The notes: generated from the letters alone by a model not told the origin. 64,000 nucleotides of DNA from Bifidobacterium saguinibicoloris (GCF_019331725.1 NZ_JAHBBF010000001.1:124001-188000), one strand, 5' to 3'. Positions 1 through 8,092 are shown, counted from the stretch's first letter. Numbers and translations are program-made.

Positions 1-1
1 G

Positions 2-226
2 ATCCGGTTCTCCACGGGCGTCGGCTTCGGCGTCGGCCTGCTGCTGGTCGCCGTGATCCGTACGGACCTGCTCGGGCTCATGGGCCTGCCGGCCGCGGGC
101 TGGATCGACATGATCCGAACATTCGGACCGCTGTTGCTGGCCGTCACGGGCGTGGCGGCGTGCGCGGCGGCGGTGGCGTGCGCCGGACGATTGTCCGAGG
201 CGCGCATGACGGCCGCGGCCGTCTGA
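2..226 (+). CDS. C-terminal part of an integral membrane protein (partial)
   Basis: The reading frame is open from the window edge and stops at TGA 224-226, so only the last 74 residues are visible. They contain two hydrophobic stretches (around VGFGVGLLLVAVI and LLLAVTGVAACAAAVAC) and a short basic tail ending in TAAAV. This looks like the last two membrane helices of a transporter permease. An ABC-2 exporter follows 130 bp downstream on the same strand, so an ABC permease is plausible, but no family motif is visible in the part present. The function is left open. Confidence 0.55.
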   Translation: MRFSTGVGFGVGLLLVAVIRTDLLGLMGLPAAGWIDMIRTFGPLLLAVTGVAACAAAVACAGRLSEARMTAAAV

Positions 227-358
227 ACGGATCGAGGTCGATGAGTCGCCGGTGGTCGTTCGGCGTGTCGTGTGAACCATGCGGTCGGCGTCCGCTACCT
301 ATCTGGTGACGGACGATAAGGAACGGCCGTCGATTTTCGGACTTCAGGGAGGGACGGC

Positions 359-985
359 ATGTCGGGAATGATTCGCGCGCAGGCCAGGCGCATTGGCGTG
401 GGATTGCTGGCGGCGCCCGCGGTCTGCGGGATTGCTGTTGCGGTTGCCGGCATCATGGTGTCCGGCGTGTGGTCGCGTACGCAGACGTTGACGGTGGTGA
501 ACTGGCTCGCCCAGCTGATGGTGATCGGCTCGGGCGTGTGCGTGGCGGTCGCGTTGACCGGTGACCCGCTGGTCGAGGCGAGCGAGTCCACGCCCGTGGG
601 CTGGCGGCGCGTTGAGGCCACGCGGTTCGTCCTGACGGCCGTGTCCGGTCTGGTCGGCGCCGTGTTCATGTTCATGCCGTTGCATGTGCTGGGCCTGTGG
701 CCGCAGGACCTGGGATGGGTAAGCCTGATCGCGCCGACGGGCGCGGTGCTGGTCGTGGGTGCGGCCGGGTTCGTGGCCGCCGCATGGTCCATGTCCACGC
801 AGGCCACGGTCATGGCGGTGGTCGCGGTATGGATGTTTCTCGCCCTCCTGTGGGATCCGTACGTGCTCGACCCGGTCGCGCAGCGCGGCATCCCGCTCGC
901 CGCTGCCGTGATCGCCATCGGGGTCGCGTGGTGGCTGCTGGGCGACGAGGAACGCAACGTGACGCTTGCGAGGAGGAGCATATGA
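359..985 (+). CDS. Putative ABC-2 type exporter membrane subunit (first of two)
   Basis: A 208-residue protein with about six hydrophobic segments separated by short polar loops and a basic C-terminus (ERNVTLARRSI). It begins at ATG 359, about ten bases after a purine-rich AGGGAGGG. Its stop overlaps the start of the next membrane protein gene by four bases (ATGA). It is followed by a second membrane protein, an ABC ATPase and a lipoprotein. By position it should be one membrane subunit of a small exporter. The sequence alone does not match a well-defined permease family, so this role is an inference from the operon. Confidence 0.6.
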   Translation: MSGMIRAQARRIGVGLLAAPAVCGIAVAVAGIMVSGVWSRTQTLTVVNWLAQLMVIGSGVCVAVALTGDPLVEASESTPVGWRRVEATRFVLTAVSGLVGAVFMFMPLHVLGLWPQDLGWVSLIAPTGAVLVVGAAGFVAAAWSMSTQATVMAVVAVWMFLALLWDPYVLDPVAQRGIPLAAAVIAIGVAWWLLGDEERNVTLARRSI

Positions 986-1764
986 GCATGCGCATCGGTT
1001 TCCCGCGATTGGTCCGCGTCCACATGCTCATCGTGTGGCGGCAACGCTCCCTATGGGTCGCGGCCGTCCCATTGGCCCTGTTCGCGCTCCTGCTGGGCGT
1101 GATCTCCCCGGCCGGCCCGCACGACCACGGCGCTGGTGATCTGGCGTTCATGGCCAAGACGATGGCCATGTTCATGCCGATCGCCTACATGGCCGCGTTC
1201 ACCGACTTCCACACGCGTCACGACCGGCTCGGCATCGGTCAGTTGGAGGACTCTACGCCCACACCCGCGCCCGTGCTGGCCGCGGCACGCACGCTCGGCG
1301 CGTTCCTGATTCTCATCGCCCCGTCGCTCCTGCTGCTGGCCTGCGCCGGCGTCGTGCGGACCCTGCACGGCTCGTGGTGGGCCATCCCGCAGGCGTTGGC
1401 CGCCGGATTCGCGATCACCGGGCCGGCCGTGCTGACCGCGATGAGCCTGTCCTCGCTGCTCGGCGCGATCCTGCCCATGATCGTCGCGCGCATCGCCGGC
1501 GTGCTCGCATGGTTCGTGCTCGTGTTCTCCTCGCCGATGCTGCCCGTGCCGACCGTCAACGGCACCATCCTCAACGTGATCGGCGACGCCGTCGGCGCCG
1601 GATGGTTCGGACTCAAGCCCGTCTACCCGGCCGTGGGAGGCGTCCTCACGGTCACCGGCACGCCCGCCAACGCGGCCATGTCCCTGATCGCGCAGCTCGC
1701 CGCCGCCATACTGCTCATGGCGTTGGGCGGATGGTGCTCGGCACGCCCGCGCACGGTGCGATGA
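982..1764 (+). CDS. Putative ABC-2 type exporter membrane subunit (second of two)
   Basis: A 260-residue polytopic membrane protein that starts MSMRIGFPRL and has about six hydrophobic segments. The ATG at 982 overlaps the stop of the preceding gene and follows an AGGAGGAG ribosome binding site, which fixes this start over longer in-frame extensions. A short basic cytoplasmic N-terminus before the first helix and a large loop after helix two are typical of ABC-2 permeases. The ATPase gene begins 53 bp downstream, so both membrane proteins and the ATPase are probably one transcript. The substrate is unknown. Confidence 0.65.
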   Translation: MSMRIGFPRLVRVHMLIVWRQRSLWVAAVPLALFALLLGVISPAGPHDHGAGDLAFMAKTMAMFMPIAYMAAFTDFHTRHDRLGIGQLEDSTPTPAPVLAAARTLGAFLILIAPSLLLLACAGVVRTLHGSWWAIPQALAAGFAITGPAVLTAMSLSSLLGAILPMIVARIAGVLAWFVLVFSSPMLPVPTVNGTILNVIGDAVGAGWFGLKPVYPAVGGVLTVTGTPANAAMSLIAQLAAAILLMALGGWCSARPRTVR

Positions 1765-1817
1765 ACGACATCGGCGGAACCCTCATCGGAAACATCGACA
1801 CGGGAAGGAAAAGCATC

Positions 1818-2693
1818 ATGTTCATCTCCATCAGCCATCTGACCAAGGACTTCCCGAGGAAGCCCCGCGCGCTGGACGACGTGACCTGCGACCTGCCGCA
1901 CGGCATGGTCGGCCTGATCGGGCCGACCGGCGCCGGCAAGACCACGCTCATGCGCATCCTCGCCGGCATCATCCGCCCCACGTCGGGCCAGGTGCTCATG
2001 GACGGCCACGATTTGAAGGACGCGAGGACCCGCCGCGCGCTCAAACGCACGCTCGGCTACCTGCCGCAGGACATCGAACCCTACCCGCAGCTCACCCCGC
2101 TCGAATTCCTCGACTACGTGGGCGTCCTCAAAGGCATCGACGACACCCGGGAGCGCATGCGCCAGGCACGCGAACTCAGCGACCGGGTCGGGCTCACGGA
2201 CGTGGCCGACCGACGCATCGGCGGATTCTCCGGCGGCATGCGCCGCCGCGTCGGCATCGCCCAGGCCCTCATGGCGGACCCCCGGCTCATCATCGTGGAC
2301 GAACCCACCGCCGGACTCGACCCCGAGGAACGCATGCGCTTCCGCACGCTGCTCGCCGGCCTCGGCGGCGACCGCACCGTGATCCTATCCACCCACATCC
2401 TCGACGACATCGCACAGACCTGCCCATACGTGTTCGTCCTGCGCCAGGGCCGCATCCGCTACGACGGGCCGACCGAACAACTCACCGGACACGCCGCAGG
2501 CCGCGTCTGGCTCACCCAGCCGGCCAACACCCCGCCACCCGCAGGCATGATCGTCGCCAACGCCGTCACCACCGCACGAGGCATACGCTACCGCGTCATC
2601 ACCGACACCCCGCCCGCCGACGCGCAACCCATGGAACCCACATTGGAGGACGGCTACATGGCCCTCATCGAGGAACACCCCGACCACCACTGA
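1818..2693 (+). CDS. ABC transporter ATP-binding protein
   Basis: A 291-residue single nucleotide-binding subunit. Walker A is GPTGAGKT (residues 35-42), the Q-loop is near Q84, the signature is FSGGM (137-141), Walker B is LIIVDEPTAGLD (157-168) and the switch histidine is H193 in STH. The last 80 residues form a small extra domain, as in exporter ATPases of the CcmA/NatA type. The start at 1818 is chosen because GGAAGGAA lies just upstream. A longer in-frame ATG at 1761 overlaps the previous stop and cannot be excluded. It should energise the two membrane proteins encoded upstream. Confidence 0.9.
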   Translation: MFISISHLTKDFPRKPRALDDVTCDLPHGMVGLIGPTGAGKTTLMRILAGIIRPTSGQVLMDGHDLKDARTRRALKRTLGYLPQDIEPYPQLTPLEFLDYVGVLKGIDDTRERMRQARELSDRVGLTDVADRRIGGFSGGMRRRVGIAQALMADPRLIIVDEPTAGLDPEERMRFRTLLAGLGGDRTVILSTHILDDIAQTCPYVFVLRQGRIRYDGPTEQLTGHAAGRVWLTQPANTPPPAGMIVANAVTTARGIRYRVITDTPPADAQPMEPTLEDGYMALIEEHPDHH

Positions 2694-2747
2694 CGGCCGG
2701 CGGACAGGCAGTTCAATCATCGGAAACACAACGCAAAGGAAACCAGC

Positions 2748-3146
2748 ATGACCAATATGACACCCGCCACCCAAACCATCACAGCCATTGGTCTCGCCGC
2801 CATCATGGCCCTGAGCCTGACCGCCTGCATGGACGGCATCAAGCATCCCGAAAACTATCCGACTGACGGAGCCAAGACAATCACCGCGACCAGCAACCCG
2901 CAGGACATCAGCGCCGACCAACTCGGCCACACCTGGCCCCTCACCGTCGACCACGGCACCGTCAGCTGCACGCACGACACCAAAGGCGACCCCGTCATGC
3001 GCTTCACCGCACCCGACGGCACCCGATACGCCCTCAACCAGACCAGCGACAACAAGGACCTGCCCGACATCGACCAGCTCCTCGCCAACGGCAAATCCAC
3101 CGGTACCCTCACCAGCTTCGCCTTCACCGTCTGCGACGTGAAATGA
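2748..3146 (+). CDS. Small secreted lipoprotein, DUF2511-like
   Basis: A 132-residue protein with a lipoprotein signal: a hydrophobic stretch followed by LTAC, placing the lipidated cysteine at residue 27. The mature part carries a pattern like HTWPLTVDHGTVSC, then FTAPDGTRYALN, which resembles the small DUF2511 (YebY-like) domain with its conserved Trp and Cys. This family match comes from memory and is tentative. A strong AAAGGAAA site precedes the ATG. It lies 54 bp after the ABC ATPase gene and may belong to the same transcript, perhaps as an accessory factor at the cell surface. Confidence 0.7.
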   Translation: MTNMTPATQTITAIGLAAIMALSLTACMDGIKHPENYPTDGAKTITATSNPQDISADQLGHTWPLTVDHGTVSCTHDTKGDPVMRFTAPDGTRYALNQTSDNKDLPDIDQLLANGKSTGTLTSFAFTVCDVK

Positions 3147-3204
3147 CAATGTCGGAATCATCGACGAAAGACCGCAGGACTTCTTCCCGAATGATCCTAT
3201 AGTC

Positions 3205-4014
3205 TTATAGTCCGGTTTCCCGAGGCTCGTGTTCGAGCACGAGTTTCATCTTGCTGTTGCCCATCAGCCACGAATACAGGTCCCGATCCAGGATCATCGC
3301 CAGATCGAAGCACGCCTGCACTGCGTCCGCCAACGTGATGCGCCGGTTCTCGCCGGGAAGCGGGACGCCGTTGACGAGCGGCTCGTGATGGGCGACCCGG
3401 TTGCGCAGGGCGTGCACCGTCTTGACGATGTCCAGCGCAAAGCGTCTTGTCCAACGTTCTCCCATCGCACGCGCATACTGGCGCCCATTGGAGAACGTCT
3501 TGTCAAGTCCCTTGCGCCACAGATTGTTCTCGTAGTTGGCGCGCCTCTGGTCCGGCCACTTCGTATGAATCGTGCCGCCGTCCTCCAGAAGGTTGCGCCA
3601 GAAGCCGAACGTCAATGAAGCAACGAGATGACCGTGCGTATGAATTCTGCGCTGTTGCGGGGTGAGATGGTTCCATGCCTCGCGAATCTGGTATTGGGTA
3701 CGGTCGTCGAAGCTGAGCCCCGCCATGTACCAGTCCTCGGTATCTGACTGTTCCAAAGCCATGAGGGACAACTGACGGTCCATGTGGTTGCGCAAAGCGA
3801 CCTCAAGAATGGCGATATCACCCATACAAGCGCTGGCCATGTCATGGTCCCACAGATACAACTGCAGCGCCGGGCATGAACGCCGCCGCGCCTCGGAATC
3901 ATAGGATGCGAGCCGCTCGTCGGTGATGCCTCCTCGCAGCGCCCTCTCCTGCGGACTGCCCTTGCGAGGAGGCTGTGAGAGGAAATCGGGCGCTGGGTTT
4001 GACTGTCGACTCAT
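3205..4014 (-). CDS. Abi family protein with HEPN ribonuclease-type motif
   Basis: A 269-residue protein of the Abi_2 (AbiD/AbiF-like) family, known from phage abortive infection loci. Family features are the N-terminal ITDERLASYDSEARRR and LQLYLWDHDMASA segments, a central FGFWRNLL and a C-terminal LRNRVAHHEPL. The RNxxxH core of the last is the HEPN motif that in related proteins forms an RNase active site. No antitoxin-like or phage gene is adjacent, so it appears to act alone. It is convergent with the lipoprotein gene. A TATGAT box eight bases before the ATG suggests a leaderless message. Defence is inferred from the family only. Confidence 0.85.
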   Translation of the reverse strand: MSRQSNPAPDFLSQPPRKGSPQERALRGGITDERLASYDSEARRRSCPALQLYLWDHDMASACMGDIAILEVALRNHMDRQLSLMALEQSDTEDWYMAGLSFDDRTQYQIREAWNHLTPQQRRIHTHGHLVASLTFGFWRNLLEDGGTIHTKWPDQRRANYENNLWRKGLDKTFSNGRQYARAMGERWTRRFALDIVKTVHALRNRVAHHEPLVNGVPLPGENRRITLADAVQACFDLAMILDRDLYSWLMGNSKMKLVLEHEPRETGL

Positions 4015-4376
4015 AACCCATTATCATATTCCATGAATTCCCCCAAAGGGCCTCTCCGGACGGTCATCGACTCAGCCGTGATGCACTGGGGGTTCTCTTT
4101 TATCCGGGAGCGTCATCGGTGGGATCTGTCACCCTAGGATCGTGATAAGAGAGCAAGGGAGACGGTTAGGCGACTAATCGAGACCTGGCTGGCGGACCCC
4201 GGAGCGCGCGTTTGACGCCACCGGTGTCCGCATCCGCGTGGACGGTCAAAGCATCATGTCGCCTTTGGTTGACGAGTATCCCTCCGATTGGCTGTCACGA
4301 TGAGACCATGCCATCATTGGCTCTATGGCGGACTCGAGTTTCCGTTGTCGTGCTTGGAAAAGAGGAGAACGGTTAC
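4015..4376. other. 362-bp intergenic stretch with a short coding-like remnant
   Basis: The two flanking genes diverge from this stretch. Besides the Abi promoter it contains a plus-strand open stretch at about 4190-4302. Its last 30 or so codons look protein-like (ending near DEYPSDWLSR before TGA 4300-4302) but have no start or ribosome binding site, because a TAA lies just upstream. This could be the decayed end of a lost gene. AGAGGAGA at 4361-4368 is the ribosome binding site of the acetyltransferase. Confidence 0.4.
4023..4028 (-). promoter_or_regulatory. Possible -10 box of the Abi gene (leaderless)
   Basis: Read on the minus strand, TATGAT is followed by eight bases and then the ATG at 4014. 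Transcription would therefore start at or beside the start codon. No ribosome binding site is seen. The -35 region is poor. Confidence 0.35.
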
Positions 4377-5258
4377 ATGACGTGGAATGAGCGAATGATC
4401 ACGACGGTCACCGCCGGAACGCAACTTCGTGATGCGCTGCTCGCCGTGGGACTGAAGCCGACGGATTCATGCATCGTGCATACGCGGCTCAGTGCGTTCG
4501 GTTTCGTTCCCGGCGGTGAGCAGACCGTGGTCGATGTACTCAAAGGCGTGCTATACGACGGCGACGTCATGATGTCCGCGCAGACCACGGATCTGTCCGA
4601 TTCGCAGTGTTGGGGAGCGCCGCCGGTCAGTCCCGAACTAATCGAAACCGTGAATGCCGCACTGCCGGCGTTCGATCCGGCGACGACTCCGGCGCATGGC
4701 ATCGGACGCACACCGGAGTACTTCCGCGCATTGCCCGGCACACGACGCAGCAATCACCCGCTGTACTCGATGAGCGCATGGGGACGCCACGCGGACTGGC
4801 TGTGCGACCCATGCGGAGGCGAGAACGGTCGCGATTACGACATTCCGTTCGGCGAACATAGTCCGCTCTCGCGTCTCTACGAAATCGATGGCAAAGTGCT
4901 CTTTCTCGGCACCGACTTCGGCACCTGCACCGCGATTCACTATGCCGAATCCACAATCGGCCGGCCGCATATCCACGAGACCGCACCGGTCGGCCACGTC
5001 GATGCCGTAACCGGCGAACGCACGACCGAATGGGTGACATTCGACACGGTGGAACTCGACCGTTACGACGATTTCGAGTCCTTCGGTGGGCGATTCCTCG
5101 CCGAGCATGCCGACTCCGTACGTGCCGTGACGTTGAACGAAGCGAGAATCCTCGCTTTCCCCGTCCGCGATCTGGTGGATGCCGCTCGTAGGTATTATGC
5201 GCGACTCGATTTGCGTCATAGCGGCAAGGACGGAGATGACGACAATCAGCATGCGTAG
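4377..5258 (+). CDS. Aminoglycoside N(3)-acetyltransferase family protein
   Basis: A 293-residue member of the AAC(3) / YokD family, which transfers acetyl from acetyl-CoA to an amine. Characteristic parts are the N-terminal CIVHTRLSAFGFVPGGEQTV segment, the central GIGRTPEYFRALPGTRRSNHP loop and LFLGTDFGTCTAIHYAE. The ATG at 4377 follows AGAGGAGA with good spacing. The frame is open further upstream to 4212, but that part looks non-coding. Many family members are not resistance enzymes, so antibiotic acetylation is possible but unproven. An imperfect hairpin around its stop codon may end transcription. Confidence 0.88.
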   Translation: MTWNERMITTVTAGTQLRDALLAVGLKPTDSCIVHTRLSAFGFVPGGEQTVVDVLKGVLYDGDVMMSAQTTDLSDSQCWGAPPVSPELIETVNAALPAFDPATTPAHGIGRTPEYFRALPGTRRSNHPLYSMSAWGRHADWLCDPCGGENGRDYDIPFGEHSPLSRLYEIDGKVLFLGTDFGTCTAIHYAESTIGRPHIHETAPVGHVDAVTGERTTEWVTFDTVELDRYDDFESFGGRFLAEHADSVRAVTLNEARILAFPVRDLVDAARRYYARLDLRHSGKDGDDDNQHA

Positions 5259-5282
5259 CAGAGCTTTGCTCTATGCGGAGCG

Positions 5283-5406
5283 ATGCCAAAAAGCGGTTGG
5301 CATGGGGAATTGACCGATATGGTTTCCAGCACCTACCGGACGTTGATTGCGCAGCGCACGCGGGACATCTCCATGCTGCGCCTGATCGGAGCACGCGGGG
5401 CGAACC
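5283..5406 (+). pseudogene. Fragment of an FtsX-type ABC permease (internal part)
   Basis: About 40 codons in one plus-strand frame encode a stretch ending TLIAQRTRDISMLRLIGA. This matches the cytoplasmic loop before the last membrane segments of FtsX/MacB-type permeases (consensus near RTREIGxLRAIGA). There is no N-terminal domain before it and no last helices after it, because the coding similarity ends at about 5405 and the deformylase leader follows. It is a gene relic. The missing C-terminal end may be the fragment at 19946-20089. Confidence 0.6.
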
Positions 5407-5448
5407 GCTACGATGGTCCACATCATCCGTGTAGACGAAAGGAATCCC

Positions 5449-5865
5449 ATGCAGCGGCCGATCATCACCGACGAGGCGTTCCTCGCCGTCCCGTCCGAGC
5501 CCGCGACCGAGGCCGACGCGGGCATCGCCCGCGATCTTTTGGACACGCTCGCCGCGCACGCCGACGCGTGCGTGGGGCTGGCCGCGAACATGATCGGCGT
5601 GGCCAAGCGGATCATCGTCTTCCATGACGAGACGACCGGCCGGAACATGACGATGTTCAACCCGGTCGTCACGGCGAAGTCGAGCCGCTACGAGACCGAG
5701 GAGGGATGCCTGTCACTCAAGGGTGTGCGTCCGACGGTCCGCTACAAGCGCATCACCGTGACCTACCGCACGCGGCGCTGGCGCGAGGCGACCGCCACAT
5801 TCGACGGGTTCACCGCCGAGATCATCCAGCACGAGATTGACCACTGCGACGGCGTCCTCATCTGA
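5449..5865 (+). CDS. Peptide deformylase-like protein (second copy, Met in motif 1)
   Basis: A 138-residue peptide deformylase homologue, shorter than the usual 150-200. Metal ligands are all present: Cys87 in EEGCLS and His128/His132 in HEIDH, with catalytic Glu129. Motif 1 reads GLAANMIGV, so the glutamine that normally helps bind the substrate is Met48. I recall a small deformylase subfamily carrying AANMIG, so this is probably a subfamily trait and not decay. The standard enzyme is at 40328-40816. The ATG at 5449 follows AAAGGA, and an earlier in-frame ATG at 5413 lacks one. It may deformylate special substrates or confer inhibitor tolerance (inference). Confidence 0.85.
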   Translation: MQRPIITDEAFLAVPSEPATEADAGIARDLLDTLAAHADACVGLAANMIGVAKRIIVFHDETTGRNMTMFNPVVTAKSSRYETEEGCLSLKGVRPTVRYKRITVTYRTRRWREATATFDGFTAEIIQHEIDHCDGVLI

Positions 5866-6044
5866 CGGCATGACGGATGGTCGTCCGTTCCCCCTGATTC
5901 GGGCCATGCTCCGGGAACGAACAACCAGCCATGGATTACGCCTATAACGCCCGCCGCGCGGCCGCTCCATGCCGGCTGCATAATGGCGGGGGACGCCGGC
6001 GGCGAAGGGACTGCGGCGATGATACGAAAAGGATGGTCTGGGCC

Positions 6045-7004
6045 ATGACGGACAAGCGTGTGAAGGTGGGAAACAGCGACCTGGAGGTGTTTCCGCTCGT
6101 GTTGGGCGGAAACACGTTCGGCTGGACGAGCGACGAGGTGACCAGCCGCAGGGTGCTCGACGCGTACGTGGAGGCCGGCGGCAACTTCATCGACACAGCC
6201 GACGTGTATTCGGCGTGGGCGCCGGGCAATGCGGGCGGCGAATCCGAGATCATCCTCGGCCGTTGGCTCGCCGTGCGCGGCAACCGCGACAAGGTGGTCG
6301 TCGCCACGAAGGTCAGCGAGCATCCGCAGTACACGGGCCTCTCGCACGACAACGTGCTCGCCGCCGCGGACGAGTCGCTGCTGCGCCTCGGCGTCGACGA
6401 GATCGACCTCTACTACGCGCATTTCGACGACAAGTCGACACCTCTCGAGGAGACCGCGGCCGCGTTCGACGAGCTCGTCAAGGCGGGCAAGATCCGAGCG
6501 ATCGGCCTGTCCAACTACACGGCGGACCGCATCGAGGAATGGTTCCGCATCGCCCGCGAGCACGGCTACGCGCTGCCGGTCGCGTTGGAACCGCACTATA
6601 ACCTCGTCACGCGCGGCAACTACGAGCGCACGCTCGCCCCCGTCGCCGCACGCGAGAACCTCGCCGTGTTCCCATACTTCTCGCTGGCCGCCGGGTTCCT
6701 CACCGGCAAGTACCGTTCCGCAGCGGACGCGGAGGGCAAGGCGCGTCAGGGCATGGTCGCCGACTACCTCACCGACGACGGCTTCGCGCTGGTCGACGCG
6801 TTGGACGAGGTCGCCAAGGCGCACGGCGTCGCGATCGCCACGGTCGCGCTCGCCTGGCTGCGCCACCGCCCGCAGGTCGCCGGCCCGATCGCTTCGGCTC
6901 GTACGCCCGAACAGCTGCCCGCGCTCCTCGCCTCCGTGGACCTCGACCTTACGGCCGACGAGACCGCCACGCTCGACAAGGCATCCGAACCGTTCACGAA
7001 GTAA
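6045..7004 (+). CDS. Aldo/keto reductase (YajO/Tas-like)
   Basis: A 319-residue NADPH-dependent oxidoreductase of the aldo/keto reductase superfamily with a TIM-barrel fold. The catalytic tetrad is visible: Asp53 and Tyr55 in FIDTADVYS, Lys89 in VVVATK and His126 in YYAHFD. The later segment IRAIGLSNYT is also typical. The start at 6045 (MTDKRVKVG) has AAAAGGA about 12 bases upstream. An alternative ATG at 6033 is too close to that site. It is monocistronic and followed by a strong hairpin. The physiological carbonyl substrate cannot be deduced. Confidence 0.92.
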   Translation: MTDKRVKVGNSDLEVFPLVLGGNTFGWTSDEVTSRRVLDAYVEAGGNFIDTADVYSAWAPGNAGGESEIILGRWLAVRGNRDKVVVATKVSEHPQYTGLSHDNVLAAADESLLRLGVDEIDLYYAHFDDKSTPLEETAAAFDELVKAGKIRAIGLSNYTADRIEEWFRIAREHGYALPVALEPHYNLVTRGNYERTLAPVAARENLAVFPYFSLAAGFLTGKYRSAADAEGKARQGMVADYLTDDGFALVDALDEVAKAHGVAIATVALAWLRHRPQVAGPIASARTPEQLPALLASVDLDLTADETATLDKASEPFTK

Positions 7005-7041
7005 TACAATCGCGACACACGCGATAAGACGAAGCATCCAT

Positions 7042-7096
7042 ACGGTGGGTCGCTCCCCGTCGTCCGTCATGAGACGACCAGGGAGCGGCCCACCGT
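7042..7096 (+). terminator. Hairpin terminator after the aldo/keto reductase
   Basis: Two 16-base arms (ACGGTGGGTCGCTCCC and GGGAGCGGCCCACCGT) pair with a single G-U wobble around a 23-base loop. TTATT follows. Confidence 0.8.
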
Positions 7097-7101
7097 TATT
7101 C

Positions 7102-7122
7102 ATATGCAAATGGCTTTCATAT
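7102..7122. promoter_or_regulatory. Imperfect copy of TetR-type operator
   Basis: This 21-base site has the right half GCTTTCATAT identical to the perfect palindrome at 7237-7257 and a degenerate left half (ATATGCAAAT). It probably is a second binding site of the same regulator. Confidence 0.45.
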
Positions 7123-7236
7123 GAGATTCGCATCGCATCAGTTTCAAATGATAGCCAATTACTTATGAATTAAAACCGACAACAGCGCCACTTGTCTTAT
7201 AGGCATCAAAACCTTGCGATTCCAACATTTTCAACC

Positions 7237-7257
7237 ATATGAAAGCCGCTTTCATAT
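7237..7257. promoter_or_regulatory. Perfect 21-bp palindrome, probable TetR operator
   Basis: ATATGAAAGC and GCTTTCATAT form perfect 10-base arms around one C. Size and symmetry suit a TetR-family dimer, and a tetR gene ends 71 bp away. TATAGA overlaps its right end and could be a -10 box. No intact gene starts downstream on the plus strand. Confidence 0.55.
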
Positions 7258-7327
7258 AGAATGAACGCACAACAGTACACTGCAAATGGTGGCAACGCTT
7301 CCCGTAGCTCGGGCACCCCGGGGTTAT

Positions 7328-8092
7328 TCAGACGGACAACGTCTCCATCGCCTCGGACACGACCTCGACGAGCATGTCGACGGCGGCATCGCCGTCGACA
7401 TGCTCGTCGCAACGACGCGACCATTCCAGCAGGGATTCGACGATGCAGTCGATGATGATCGAAACGGACAGACGCACGGGGAAGGCGGCTCGCGCATCGC
7501 CGTCGGCGACGGCGTCACCGCTCCCCCACAATGCAGCGACGGCGTCCGTCCACTGCGGTATGCGCGCGTACATCGCCACGCGCAAACCGTCGTCGGAACG
7601 CACGATACGCAGCCGGCGCGCCAAGTCCTTCAACTGAGCCGCCTCAAGCGACCCAAGCACCTGTGGAACCATGTGGCGGACGAGCCCAATCGGGGAATCG
7701 CCCTTCCGTTCGGCGATTTCCCGGCGCAGGTCGGCGAACAGCCCACCGTCCGTCGGGAATCCCAGGACGAGATCCTCCTTCGACGGGAAATACCGGAACA
7801 GGGTGATCACAGACATGCCCGCCTCGTCGGCGATGCGTTGCGTGGTGACGTTGCCGTAGCCCTGCTCGGCGAACAGACGCAACGCCACGTCACGAATCGT
7901 CCGACGCGTGGCGGCCTTCTTACGACGCTGCCAACGGGCGCGCGCCACGGTCGCCTTCACCGAGACGCCGCGACGGTTCGCCGGACGGGAAACGGCATCC
8001 GACGCCGATTGTGCGGGCGCAGCGTCCGATGCGGCGACGTCAAGGCCACGGTCCGGCGTCGTCCCGTCAGGTTCCATCACGTCAATGGGCAT
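7328..8092 (-). CDS. TetR family transcriptional regulator
   Basis: A 254-residue regulator. Residues around 60-105 form the TetR DNA-binding domain (RRTIRDVALRLFAEQGYGNV, then TTQRIADEAGMSVITLFRYF), followed by a helical ligand-binding domain. The first 50 residues are a low-complexity extension. The ATG at 8092 is chosen because GAGGAG lies six bases upstream, although the frame is open to 8353. It diverges from the SRAP gene. Two copies of a matching palindrome lie beyond its 3' end and not at its own promoter, which is unusual for this family. The inducer is unknown. Confidence 0.9.
   Translation of the reverse strand: MPIDVMEPDGTTPDRGLDVAASDAAPAQSASDAVSRPANRRGVSVKATVARARWQRRKKAATRRTIRDVALRLFAEQGYGNVTTQRIADEAGMSVITLFRYFPSKEDLVLGFPTDGGLFADLRREIAERKGDSPIGLVRHMVPQVLGSLEAAQLKDLARRLRIVRSDDGLRVAMYARIPQWTDAVAALWGSGDAVADGDARAAFPVRLSVSIIIDCIVESLLEWSRRCDEHVDGDAAVDMLVEVVSEAMETLSV

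Larger units (their letters stand above)
7097..7327. other. AT-rich convergent spacer with a truncated gene start
   Basis: This stretch lies between the 3' ends of the aldo/keto reductase and tetR genes and is clearly more AT-rich than its surroundings. It holds two palindromic operator-like sites, described separately. Directly after the second one, ATG 7261 opens a frame (MNAQQYTANGGNASRSS) that runs into the 3' end of tetR. This could be the first 20 or so codons of a deleted gene whose promoter and operator survive. Confidence 0.4.

Noticed and set aside
4212-4376. N-terminal extension of the acetyltransferase
   Set aside because: The extension does not match the AAC(3) family, and a good ribosome binding site precedes ATG 4377.
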